A DNA stretch of 64,000 nucleotides from Trichaptum fuscoviolaceum (Eukaryota; Basidiomycota; Agaricomycetes; Hymenochaetales; Trichaptaceae), in NCBI GenBank assembly GCA_910574455.1, contig CAJSYZ010000007.1:3908461-3972460 (forward strand), in the 5' to 3' direction. The notes below the pieces were generated by a model. That model was not told the origin of the DNA and made no database searches. It worked only from the letters and a program-made list of their open reading frames with translations. Shown here in pieces: positions 13,362 to 25,152 of the stretch. The position numbers and the translations under genes were made by a program. Each line of letters opens with the position of its first letter. Position 1 is the first letter of the stretch.

Positions 13362-14200
13362 GTCTGTTGAAGTTTCGCTGCACAAGCCCTAGTGACTTTG
13401 GTGGGCTTTGAGGATGGCCGCCTTTAAACGAGAGCGACATTTATACTTTTCAAGCAAAAACTGCTCATTACTTGGGCCCAGACAGTGACGGTTAGCGAGG
13501 AAGATCATGCCCTGCGTGACCCCATACCCCGCACCCAACGCTTATTCGTCGGTAGGCACAGATGCAACGGCTTGATCACCGTTCGGTCAGGAAATTATGT
13601 ATAGCTTGGAAACATCTAGACAACAGCATGTAGCACCTACGCAAAAGTATATCAAGTCTTCCCCGGCCACCTATGCGCTATTTCTTGTCAGAGCTCGCCC
13701 TCGAAGTTTTACAGATGCTTTTCCGAGTAATTTGAGCCGATACGTCACGACGGGCCTTAGAAAGGAAGTCCCAGCACTGTGATTTAATTGACAGTATAGA
13801 GATGTGAGGCTCGGCAAAGTGCTTTACCACAGACCAAGCGAGAAGACGAGCATAATCATCCGAAGTTATTCACCTGTGGGGGTCGTGCGCGGGCATGCGA
13901 GAGAACTTCCGTGATGATTTCTCCGCTTCTAGAATTTATCGCCGGAGATCGCCAAATAAGATTAGAATGGCCCGGATTGGATCCAGACCTTTCTTTGTGT
14001 TTAAGCTGGGTTTTCCACCGTACATGACATGTGGAGCACAATTTAGACATACTTCGTCAGGTACAGCTTCATCCTTCAAACGTGCTATCCGGGGTAATCA
14101 ACCTGGAAAATAAGAAGTATGTTATGTGTGACTTTCATTGGAACCGATAGGAATGCATTGACTTAGTGGCCATGGGGTATCTGGGGCAACATCCCGCGGA
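13362..14200. other. Intergenic region upstream of the AA9 gene
   Basis: The 839 bases between the AA9 start and the VPS37-like stop should hold the AA9 promoter and the 3' UTR of the neighbour. Small open frames (13597-13782, 13895-14113) have no recognisable content. No repeat or RNA gene was seen. Confidence 0.45.
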
Positions 14201-14909
14201 CTAGTCATCCCTCCAGTCAACTTTCCCAGCGGAGCATCGATCACCCCATATAACTCGTTTGTGATACGTCTTTCTTAGCTCTCTGAACTGTTTTACAAAT
14301 TCGTCCACATCCTTTCCATTCGGATCGTTCGGGGATGACGGCGTGGACTGTATAAATGTTGATGCAAGAGCCTCGGATGCATCATCTTGATCTGTAGTCG
14401 CATGTCGTAGTCGCATTAGCAAGAATTGAGGGGTGAATTTCTAATAGACATTATACTGGTTATGAATACTCATTGCAAGCAGCATAAGGACACACCTGAA
14501 AGACGTCCCTTTGTTCCTTTTCCAATTCTCTCCAGCGCGCTTCTAAAGTTTTCGCTTCATCAAACGCATCTTTGGTTTCAGCACGTAGATGATATAGTGG
14601 TTCTTGTTGCGCGAGGTTGTTCTCTAAGGAGAATGAGTCGCATGCTTTGAGTTAATTGAGCAGTACATACTTGCGATTTCTTCATTGGCCATTCCAAGCT
14701 CTACTTGGGTCTGCAAAAGCGCCTTCACCTGTGGTAATGAATGAAAGACAGCTTGAAAGTACTGAGGGTCGTTTAACAGATCCTCAAGGTCTTCTCGCCT
14801 TTCAGTCCTTGAAAGTTAACGCACGGACAGATTAACTCCCATTAATTGGTACTCACGAGAGTTTGGACAGCTCAGGGAACTCTGCCAGCAATGGCGACTC
14901 GAAAGACAT
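14201..14909 (-). CDS. VPS37-like ESCRT-I subunit, Mod(r) domain
   Basis: The predicted protein of about 185 residues starts at ATG 14909 (MSFESPLLAEFPELSKLS) and is assembled from several exons. The pattern LSKLSTERREDLEDLLNDPQ, then FHSLPQVKALLQTQ, then a helical stretch with KTLEARWRELEKEQ, matches the Mod(r)/VPS37 C-terminal domain: a helical hairpin that packs with VPS23 and VPS28 in ESCRT-I on endosomes. The end (RELRKTYHKRVIWGDR) also fits the family, and the stop is TAG at 14201-14203. Length is close to short fungal VPS37 proteins. It is divergently arranged with the NCA2 gene. The assignment rests on motif shape; another small coiled-coil protein is the main alternative. Confidence 0.68.
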
Positions 14910-15062
14910 GATGGTGGTTATTGGCAAACATCACCCACAAGTTTAAACTTCGCTCGACATATCTGTAAATCGGGGAACCTGCCATCCCAAACTTACAGTG
15001 ACAGCTAAAGATGTGACGTGTATGACGACAGTCAAGTCACACCGTGTTTTTGTCACGTAAGC
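14910..15062. promoter_or_regulatory. Shared bidirectional promoter region
   Basis: Only 153 bases separate the two divergent start codons (VPS37-like at 14909, NCA2-like at 15063), so this span must contain both core promoters and 5' leaders. No canonical box could be assigned with confidence. Confidence 0.55.
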
Positions 15063-17151
15063 ATGTCTTCCTTCTCCTGCAATCTCGTTCACTCGCTGAG
15101 TCTCAGCACTTTGCAAGACGAGTACTATGGGGAAAGTACAGCATCACAAACGAAACAATCGCCTCAAGCGGAATGTCTATATAACACCTTGATCAATCTC
15201 AAGTCGCCTGTAGACAACAATGCGTTGAACAACGCACTGTCGGATCTGAATGAATACGAAAAATCATTCACTGCGCTTTCTACGTCTGGACCTTCTATCG
15301 ATGAAGAAGAACGCGTTCTCAAACACCTTGTTGCGTCTAGGATAGCCATTGGACTCTATGCACAAGCTCTTGACTTATGTTTGAAAGAAGCGAGTGAAGC
15401 AGACTCTGAGGCGGAATGGTGGAGTAGTATCGGAAGGTCATATCAGTCGGTTGCTTGGTATTTAGTTGCAAGTGAGTAATGGTAGGTAAAACTATGGGTT
15501 TTAAGATCTGATTCTTCCTCTAGCTCTTCCCGGTCGTTTGAAGCGTAGCTTTGACGCAATTTCGGCCAGGCTTCGGGAGCGAGGACTACCACTACGTCCC
15601 GCATCATTCACTCCCAAATCTCTACGTCAACTCTTTCCCTCCTCCCTACGGCCGACGGGACTCACCACCGCGTTCTTTCCCTATACTGCTACTCAATCGC
15701 ATCTTTTGTTTACGTCTCCCCTTGAGCTTGCCCGTCAAGAATGCAAACTACGGCAAGAACAACTAGCTAAGCTGAGGGACGAGCGTGCGGAGGAGCTAGG
15801 CCAGCTTTTGTTGATGAAGGCGGAGCTCGAGGCTGGAGTGAGAGGACGGGGGTCTTTGAGTGATGCTACGCTGAACTTTAGGCGCACACTAGTCGGGAGT
15901 GATGCTCAAGCCATGTCATCCGATATAGTCACTGCGCTGCAGAATTTCGCATCTAACGACATTCCATTACATGCTGCCGCACACAATACTCGATTTGCGT
16001 TGCTATCTCGACCTTCTCGCCTCACCTTACTTTGGCCTCGGCTTGCTATAATCCCCCCGATCTCAATACTACTATTCAGAGCAATATATGGCTCTCGTCA
16101 ATCCATAGCTGAAACGGCGCTGGAGATCCATGATACTTTGAAGGGATTTTGGTTTGGCTACGTCATAGAGCCTGTTAGAAGTATACTCGAAACAGTTCGT
16201 ACGGGTGGTGACGAGTCTGCCCGGATTGTCAACCAGGAAGCTGTGAAGGCTGACCTTGAGGTGAGAGGCAATTTTACTCCCAAGAGCCAATCAAGTACTA
16301 AATAATAATAACGCAGTCGCTCGAAAGAATGGCAGTTGCTTTGAGCAGAGACAGACTATCATTGAATGACACGCAGCTTCAGGAGATATCAGCGCAGATT
16401 CGACTCGGGGACCTTACACCTGTTCTCCAAGTTTACGAAGAGGACATTAAGTCGCCTATAAAATCAGCTGTAAGGGGAACACTCATTCGATCACTCCTGG
16501 TCCAGATTCAAAAGGCAAAGGTCTGGACTGTTTCTTCATTCTAGCTAGTTTCGGTATTCAATAACCATTCAGGTTGACCTGGACCAAGCTCTCTCTGGAA
16601 TAGACAAGCTACTAAAATCTCAAGAACTAACCTTCGCCTTTGTCGGAGTAGCGCCCTCAGTAACCATTGTCTATGCATTTGTTAGCTACTTACGAGGCGT
16701 ATGGTCTGGTGGACGCGGAAATAAGAAGCTTGGTGGGCGCCGAAGACGCGAAAGTACCTGGCTCGCCATTCGGTATGTTTATTTCCGCTTGTACAAGCAG
16801 CGTCTGCGTCCTCACATCCCCCTTCCCCTTTCAAGGCGGATTGAACGGGTTCTGACTACTAACCCGGGCGGACCTTCTGCCATTTCTCAAAATCCCAGTG
16901 CGGAAGTGCGAGCGGCGCTTCCTGCTCTAACTACAGGTCTCTTACTCATCTCTGTCGCTCACCTGCGCAACTATGCGGAGAGCTACCTTCCAAAGCGCTC
17001 ATTGCTTCGCGAAGGCTTTCTCGATGACGTCGCAGACTTGGAGAACCCGGACTTGTCCCGCATGGAGAAGCAGCAGGTCGTTGAGAGAATGTGGCGTTCG
17101 TGGGGTTCCGTCCTTGGGTGGAATGAGATGGGCAAGGTACACAGTTCATAA
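15063..17151 (+). CDS. NCA2: NCA2-like mitochondrial protein (nuclear control of ATP synthase)
   Basis: The spliced product is about 630 residues, close to yeast Nca2. It starts at ATG 15063 (MSSFSCNLVHSLSLS). The order of segments fits the NCA2 family: an N-terminal helical region, a segment with PRLAIIPPISILLFRAIYGS (a likely membrane span near 16035-16095), the conserved ETALEIHDTLKGFWFGYVIE, a helical region with ERMAVALSRDRLSL, a second hydrophobic span FAFVGVAPSVTIVYAFVSYL (about 16635-16695), and the C-terminal region with LLLISVAHLRNYAE and FLDDVADLENP. Introns join in frame, for example after KADLE before SLERMA, and after LAIR before RIERVL. In yeast Nca2 influences expression of mitochondrial ATP synthase subunits; the role here is inferred. 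The gene looks intact and converges on the aquaporin gene. Confidence 0.85.
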
Positions 17152-17411
17152 GGAATCATGTAAAACCATCTATTAGAAGCGTGCTAGATCGTTAGGGTCT
17201 CGTAAGTTGGGAAGTTAGGTACAATGAATCCGAGTAAAACTACAGCGTGATTACTACAGATGCAAAGAGTGTGGAGGGGAAGGAAAGAACCAACGAGGCA
17301 TTACCGATCTGGACCCAAGAAAAGATATGCAAGAAACTACCATGTAAATACAAAGTAGGAAAGAAAAAAGACAAACTATCAATAGGTGTCTTGAAAGATA
17401 CCATGGGTGAG

Positions 17412-18985
17412 TTACACGACGTCCACACCTGCAACCATCTTCTGGGGCTCCTGCGAGGGTGCGTGAGCACCGACTCTGCGAGCTTTAAAGTTACTGTGGG
17501 ATCCATCAATAAATCATCATTAGAAAGGAGATTCGAGGGAAGCTTACGCTTTGTTGAAGATACTCTCTTGACCAGTGAAGAGGAAAGCGTCATATACGAA
17601 GGTCGCGACAAGACCACCCAGGATCGGTGCAAGGACTCCGCACCACAACCAGTATTGACTAAAAAAACAGTCAGCCACAAAATTCGAAGATGTCCATAAA
17701 TACGTCACATACTGTCTGAAGTTGAATACCTCGCGCCCGTAACCAGCCATCGCGGTGAAGATGCGCGGGCCGAGGTCACGAGCAGGGTTAACAGCGAAGC
17801 CTGGGACGGTATACTATTAGATTTTTATGTGCAGCGAGAACGTTAAAACACGGACCAGTCTGAGAACCGAAGGCTAGTCCAAGACCTAAGAATGTGATGA
17901 ACAAGACGAGAGGAAGGAGACCCGCTGGGGGAGCACCATTCCTCTTATCTGTCGCCGCGAGGATCACGATCAAAAGTAAGAACGCGCCGAGGAACTTTAG
18001 GTAAATGAGTTATAATGTAGCATCCACAGACTTTATGAAAATTACCTCATCCCAGAAAGCGGAAACTGAGAGGAAAGGTTATATTGTCAAAATTCTACAA
18101 TTGTGGTATGTGAATGATCTCTTACCATTAGTCAGGTACGAAGTCTAATAAACATCTGAGACTAAGCCATTCACAGAGAGCAAATTGACTTACGGCATAT
18201 GTGCCGAACAGAGAAGCTGTGCCCGGAACGGTACGGATATGCCTCCCGCCCTCGAACAGATCGATCGCATGAATATAATTGGCGTAAGTGATACCGGCGC
18301 CAACAATTCCACCCATCAACTGAGCAAAAATGTAGACAGGAACCTTCTTCCACGGGAAGTCGCGGAAGGTAGCGAGCGCAATGGTGACCTATAACAAATC
18401 GGTCAGCCTCTTCTAGTCCTTCGCCCCCCAGAAAAGCGGACAAAAATCTTACGGCTGGATTGATGTGCCCACCACTAATCCCCCCTGCGACCCACGCGCC
18501 AAGGCTCACACCTAGCGAAAATTTACGTTAGTTAAAATGACAGAGAGCATGAAATAATGTCTCACCTGTAGCCCAGCCAAGAGTCACCGAAATCCAGCCC
18601 TAGGTAAATTTTGTCTCAGATAACGTACAGTCCAGAATACGAGAACCACTCACGCCGGCAGGGGAAGAGGAGACTTTGGTGCTGTCGAATAGAACGCCTT
18701 GCGCATTGCCAGCCGTTCCAAGGAGACAAAGGATCATAGTTCCAAAGAACTCTGCAGCCGGCTCGCGTATGACGTGCCTGGAGGGAGCATTCATTGACAG
18801 TCAGGAGGGAAAACCTCAACAGAAAGGGGCCAATGAGCTTACCGGATTTTGGACCATGCATTAGGAAACTTGCTGTAGTACTCGATTTCTTGCGTGTCCT
18901 GAGGTAGCAAAGCAGCATGTGTCCCAGTGCTAGGACCTTCACCAGTTTTGTCGACGGCGATAGATGAAGAGATGCTAGCAGACAT
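17412..18985 (-). CDS. Aquaglyceroporin (MIP family channel)
   Basis: The protein is a six-span channel for water and glycerol-like solutes in the plasma membrane. It starts at ATG 18985 ([13 protein letters not shown]). [20 protein letters not shown] begins the first span. The first NPA box is GHINPAVT at about 18451-18470, split by an intron. The second is [12 protein letters not shown] at about 17765-17800; the Asp after NPAR is the mark of the glycerol-conducting subgroup. [13 protein letters not shown] and [11 protein letters not shown] close the channel core. Reading straight through gives a stop at 17544. A 54-base stretch there (17491-17544) has a GT start, a CTAAT branch-like site and a CACAG end. 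Splicing it would extend a hydrophilic tail to a stop at 17412, and I chose that longer end. Both ends leave the channel complete. Confidence 0.88.
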
Positions 18986-21900
18986 GGTAACAGTCAAAGT
19001 CGTCGGAGGACAAGCAGCGAAGGGCAATAAACAGTGTACAGGTGTGAGGGGAGGGGCAAGAAGAAAGGAGGCAGGGCGGGCTGGCTTGAGGTCTGGTCTA
19101 CGAAGCAGTACAGCTTTTATAGGTTTAAGAGGTCGGCATAACAGACGGCTGGTTCCGATTTAAACTGGTGCCGAGGCCCGGGCTGGGTATCGTAAAAAAC
19201 TGTCATGAGAGTAACATGAGCCTAGAGACGCACACATCGACACCGAGGTAATCGCTTAAGTCGACTGAGGTGCAAAAGAGTCACACCAGGGAGAGGATGC
19301 CATAACAAGGTCTAGAGAGGAAGAATGAGATGCGAAGATCACACTTGAGTAGTGAACTGTACCTATCCGGTCGACGTCGGCCACAACATATCCAATTGCG
19401 GAATGCGTAGTAAGTAGAATGAAGAGCGCTCACAAACTTCTAGCGACTCATGCCTTTATGTGTCGACACAAGCACCTTGGAATGGTATTGAGATGTTCAA
19501 GGAACGTAAAGTAAAGGAGTATTACTAGCGCCGATATACAGGTAGGTCCTGACATAAGGTACGGACCCAGGACCCTGAGCTACGGATCGACTGGCCGTCT
19601 GACCGTCATAATGGCCAGGGTATGCAAGGACACAGCACTTCAGGGCCCTCAATAGTAGCGAAAGACCTGATGTGCGGAATTGAGCGCCCGACGATAAAAC
19701 AAGACGTGCTTGCTGGTTCTTTCGCTTGTGCCCCATGTGAAAGATCACAGTGGAGAACTTCGAAGAGGGTGCTTCACGAACGGCTGGTGGGGCGTGTCGG
19801 GGCAATGTAATCTCAAATTAGAATGCTGAGAGCGGAAGCACTGAGCATCTATACAGACAGGATCGTCAGTTCGTATACGTGACAGCTCGAACTGATGATG
19901 CACTTACCGCGTATACTGTCGCGAACGGTCACCATGAGCAGCTGAGGACAAGGTGATACCCCAGATCGATCTCCACCGTACTACATGCTGCCCTTCAAAC
20001 AAGTAAGCAATGACGACGATAGACTTGAGTGACGAACGAAATAAGTATTGTAGATGGAGGTTCAGAGATCACACGAGGACAGAATTTGAGGCCCCTGCCG
20101 CCGTACACCCGCGAAAGATCCTTTGTGTGGAGAGAGTAGATCCACTGGATAAAACGATATCGCGAGAGCTTCTCCTTAGTGCGCCAGTTGAGGACATTCG
20201 CTTGCGCCTACCGGGGAATCGTTAACCAAGCCTTCGCGTTGCCATTGCACGAGTTCGTCGTGACTCATGACTGATCGAGAATATAATCGGCTCATCACAA
20301 GGACATCTTCCACGCATTCGATTCTGAAAGATTTGAAGCAGAAGGGCATGGGTTGCTGATGGGGGAGTAGAGAAGAGAAGGGCGCAAATGCGCAACTGCA
20401 ATTTGCCAGATCAGCTTCTTCTCCTTCGGCACTGCCTCGGCAAGTGGTGATCAGCGAGCCAAATTAGGAAGGTTACCTTCCTAATTCGCTATGTTTTTAC
20501 CACGCATTACGGGAGAACCAACTTGACCAAGGTTTTGTATGTTCAATTACTCTGCTCTTTCTTCCAATACACACACGCGATAGCTAATACTCCACAATCT
20601 GGCGATAAAGGTCGCCAAGTGCGTTTCCAGATGTAACTGCTTCCGGCGGCTTCGCAGACGTTCGATATTGCGATGGACCGAACTTGATGTTCTATGTACA
20701 GATTTTCCAAGGACCTTCGTCACACGAGGTTCGCGCATGTCGACGATTCAAAGGTCAGCTCTAATCTTGCATCGATACCCGCACATTGCCAGATCTTAGA
20801 AAGAATCACGATCTATGTAAAGCTTCAAGTCTGATCATTAATGTGAGATCTCAAGCCTGGTTCCATCCAGACATGCATAGTTACAGCATGCTTACTGAAG
20901 ACAGAGACATGCGTTGGTGTGTGGTATTCGATAACAGTTCCCCGTTCTACTGTAAATTCACGAATAAAGATTGCCTCAGATCAGTACGTCGTCTTTACAC
21001 CATATATTTTGTTGCTCTTTCAGCTGTACCTGCAGCTGTTGACCGTGACTACTTCTCACTCTCAAAAGGGCAAAACGAAGTACAAAACGCAGCAAGTTTC
21101 ACATAACTTCGCTTACTGTTGTGGATGGCAATGGTTAAGCGAGCACGTCTCTTCGCTTGCCAGTGGGAGAATGCGCATGCTATGATGCTCATTGACGACT
21201 TCAGTAGTAATCGAGTGTGGTCAGCTCTGATAGCCGAAATGTATTGTTTCCGCGATCATCATCAGATAACAAGCCCATCCTGGTACGTCCATTCTCTATA
21301 TTCTGCATCCTGTGCTATCCCCTCAGTGTGATTGTTAGAGACGCGATGACCTCAAATCTCTTAGAACGAGGGACAATGTGGCGCTAGGATTCAGTGAGAA
21401 TCGTTTCCGCACCCTGCCACCGGACGGCTACCTAATCACTCCTTAAGGCGATCCGTTTCCTCACAAGCAGCTTCTGCAACACTGAGCTCGCTTAGCATTG
21501 CGTTTGTACCCTGCTCTGACATGGAGAGACACTGTGTACATTTACGGGGCAATGTCCTCTACTGAAGTCCCACAATCACGAAGATCACGAATGGGCCTTA
21601 ACCATGGTGAAGGAGTTTGTCTGCCAAAAGCTGCTGCAAGCGCTGACGGTGTGAATGAGGATAGGGGATATTTGGGCTTGAATGAAACACAAGGGCATAC
21701 ACAGCACTCTCAGGCTATCTCCCCCTGTTATCGAGAAAATGAAGGGCGAAGGCCGGTCATCTCATCCCTTGCTCAAAAAGGTCGCAAGCATCGATGATCA
21801 CACACGAGCACTTGGTTGGATGCTGTATGTTCCAGAGCCCTGTACACTTGTTACTAAGCGCACATACCTGCTTCAAGAACTTGATTGAATTGGACAACTG

Positions 21901-22979
21901 GAGAAAAAGAGTAAATCATAATGAGTATCATCTGCACTAATGCTGATAATCTATTTCAATTTATAAGGGAACCAAACTCCCAGCAGGATGCTTCTCAACT
22001 ACAGCAATATCCGAAGTCGCTCGACTTGGGTCTTTCAAAATCAAACTGATTAACGCCTTACTTCTTTCCGGTGTCACCAAAGCGCTCATACTCATTATGA
22101 AGGCGCTTGCTTCCGCATGTAGGGTGTTTGGGCTCCTGTCTTCTAACACCGGTCTGACGACTCATCAAAGTTCGGAAAGGTGCGTCACAGATGCTTCACA
22201 TGTAACATTCTAACTGAAATTTATCTTGATCATCTCATTCCACTCAACAATGCATTTCATGTGGTCATGCTTGACCTTGTAGCTTATGACTTACCGGGTT
22301 AATCTTATCCGCTGGGGTGATCACAACTATCACAACTATATGGGTGATCAGAAAATAATCATGGCAGTGTTACCACTTCTGATTTCTCAAAGTTCAGATC
22401 AGTCTGAATTTCATATCCGATCTCCTGCCTTTGACATCTATGGGAGCTTCGAACGGTCAAGAAACAGATATTGCTACTGGTCAATGCAGAGATGAAGCCC
22501 TATACTCAATTACAGGCCCCTTTGCTTTTAGGGAAAAGGACACGTAGCTTACTACGTGCGCATCTGAACCTTTACCAGACCATTGTGTACTCCTCCCATA
22601 CAAGTATAAAACGACTGACCAGTGTTTCTTAGGACTAATCAATCATCAAGTCCCAACATAGTAGGTCACGGACGATCCTTCAACAACACGTCAGATATAG
22701 AAAAAGCACGAACGGAGTCGCTCGGCACTCTGACTGCGGTCGTATCTCTGTCTTTTAGTAAAGTTGACTCGAAGGTTACACAGAGATGAAGAATAGCAGG
22801 CGCAGGAAGACGGAGGGATAGCTTTAGGGCCTTCGCCTTTCCCTTGAGGACTGAGAGATATATCACTTTCCTGGATTGGCATTGCAGTTACGTTACATGG
22901 AGCGACCGCACTGACAAATATAATTAAAATTGACCAGCGGGATGAATTTGTTAATGAATACATACCTAACCTAAAAGTA
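18986..22979. other. Gene-free stretch of about 4 kb
   Basis: I find no reading frame with recognisable content and no convincing exon chain on either strand. Short open frames (for example 20010-20225, 21498-21797) carry no motif. The region has mixed composition with a few simple features, such as the palindrome at 20462-20486 and a short tandem of cacaactat near 22322-22340. It may hold UTRs, a non-coding transcript, or decayed DNA. It begins just upstream of the aquaporin gene. Confidence 0.4.
20462..20486. repeat. Perfect 25-base palindrome
   Basis: AATTAGGAAGG and CCTTCCTAATT form two exact 11-base arms around TTA. It is isolated in the gene-free stretch and could be a protein-binding dyad, a hairpin or chance. 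Confidence 0.6.
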
Positions 22980-24601
22980 TCAGTACCCATCCTTTCCTTT
23001 TACTATGTTATAAGCCGGTCCCCCCTTTCCGAACATTTTGTGCAGATCATCTACAAGTTCCTGTGGCCTTTCGTGCGCGGCGAAATGTCCACCTTTCTCA
23101 TGCTCAGAATCAAATACTTTGTGACCTAGGCCATGGAGCCAGCTGGTAAAGAACAAGTGTCAGATCTGCACTTCTTCGTGGCGTAGATAAGGGGTAGACT
23201 CACGCCTTAGGAACGACGGCTAGCTCTTTGGGGAAGATGGATACTCCCATAGGTACAGATTTGACGGGAGGCTCTTGAGCAGCCCGCAGAGCATTACCGG
23301 CCTCGTAGTATATTCTTGTGCTAGCGGCCGGCCCTGCGCGGGAGAACCAATAGATTGATATCCACGTCAACACTGTTTGTTGAAGATTACTTATAGTAAG
23401 CATGGCAGGGACAAACTCGTAAAGAGGACTGGACACATTCACCTTCGTCGTCGGACCAAGGATAGGCGTCAGACCAGTTGTTCAATTTCTCATAGATCCA
23501 AGCAAGAAGGCCTGCTGGAGAGTCGGCCAGAGAGTACCCGAGAGTCTGCGGTTGTGTAGACTGTTCTTCGAAGTAACCGCGCCCTTCCGACCTGAACCAC
23601 ATTGTCCGCTTCAGGCCCTCCTTCTCCTTCGTAGTCCAAGGAGTGACGAGGAACTGCAACCATAGCAAGGGCGTCTGAGACGGACTGGGTGGCCCGACAC
23701 TGATTGAATGGGTGTCAACTCCGTGACGAGAAGTAGTATAAATTATTCTTACAATCCAGAATTTGTATGCCAAGCCTTCACGTGCTTAGGCCCGTACAAT
23801 GCTGCCATTTTCCTCGTGACCTAAACAGACGAATTGAATCAATATATATGCAGCGGAGAGAGGAGACACGTACAAAGAAACCCCAGTCCCCACCCTGAGT
23901 GACTATAGAAACACCCAATAAGCCTACGGGATCGGAAAATATAGTAGTGACAGCCAACCGTATTCATTATACCCAAGCAGTAACATCAGTTTATGCGCAA
24001 CCTAACGGAAAAAGCAGGTTAGAACGATATGTCCGTCTCTCGAAATGGGATGAACGCGTACTTCGCTGTATTGACTGAGTCCAAACCCTTGCTTCTTGGT
24101 ACCCTCTGAGAAACCATAACCAGGCAAACTCAAAGCCACTACGTGAAAGCTCGGTCTATCAGGCGTAGTGCTCGTTAACATAGGTAGTATCTTCCTGACT
24201 TCGATGAAGCTTCCCGGCCCTGAGAAAGCGCAACAGTCAGCATGTCCGATACGTGCGGGGACTTGTAAGCAACACTCACATCCATGAACAAATAGCAAGG
24301 GTATAGCATTCACCGTCTCGCTCTTCTTGTGGATGAAATGGATGTTCAGCGTCTCAAATCCTTCAACGGCAATGTCGACAGTGAACTGAGGGAGTTCGTC
24401 ATTCAGCTTCTTCTCGTGCGTGCGCCAGTCGTATCCATCTTTCCAATGTGCAACAAGACGCTGCACGTCTGCAAGAGGAACGCCATACTTCCACTCAGAG
24501 CCTTCGAGTTCATCTGGAAAGCGTGTCAGCTCGAGCTTCCGCTTCAGAAAGGCGATATCGTCGTCGGGCACAGAGATGTGGAACTCTTGCGGGGTCGACA
24601 T
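22980..24601 (-). CDS. Epoxide hydrolase (EHN domain plus alpha/beta hydrolase), copy 1
   Basis: The product should hydrate epoxides to diols. ATG 24601 opens the EHN domain ([20 protein letters not shown], then [10 protein letters not shown] and [20 protein letters not shown]). The oxyanion motif HGWPG is created by splicing across an intron at about 24232-24281 (HGW joins PGSFIE). The nucleophile Asp lies in GGDWG (about 23880-23895), after LLLGYNEY, and the catalytic His lies in [15 protein letters not shown] near 23080. The cap carries tyrosines, and [18 protein letters not shown] is typical of the microsomal-type family. The stop is TGA ending at 22980. The exon frames I traced are compatible, and no break was seen. 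It sits directly beside receptor R1, and a decayed second copy sits beside receptor R3. Confidence 0.88.
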
Positions 24602-25152
24602 GGTGGTAGTTGTCAGAAAAGGTATGTGCGCAGCGCCTGAGGCCGTAGTGCGTGATACTTATGGCATCGGGAAGTATATACCGGACGAAGGGATGCGATA
24701 TTACACATACTTAGCAGTCAATGATGGAAGTGGATGCGTGGGTATCAACTTCAACAAGTTGCCAGTGAAGTTGAATACTATGAAGGCCCGGGTCGCCGAT
24801 CGCTTTTTGAAACTCCGCATGATCGAAGTTCAATTTTGCTTGATGACATGGTTCTCTCCGGAAGAACATTTATAAAAGCCTGGAATTTATGCATAACGTA
24901 TAATATAGCTGTGCCAGTACTGTACTACCAGAATTACACTTTCCTTGTATTGTATACTGTACATCCTCAAGATAATTGGGACCGTAGAGAGAGACGAAGA
25001 GCCGGTGTGATTTCCATAGGTTGCCTCACGAACTTAAACAGCATCATTTAAAGTTCTCGCTTGATCAACAATACCGTGGGACGGCGGTAATGTGGTTCTA
25101 TGAAAAGGTGGTCAGCTTGTGTCAGAGGTACCAATTGGTAGAACAAGTTCAC
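24602..25152. other. Spacer between epoxide hydrolase and receptor R1
   Basis: The 551 bases hold the epoxide hydrolase promoter and the 3' end of the receptor gene. I searched both strands for short frames ending in Cys-aliphatic-aliphatic-X followed by a stop and found none convincing. Confidence 0.45.

Noticed and set aside
22666..22990. Two overlapping minus-strand frames downstream of the epoxide hydrolase stop
   Set aside because: They overlap the hydrolase end in other frames and have no recognisable content.
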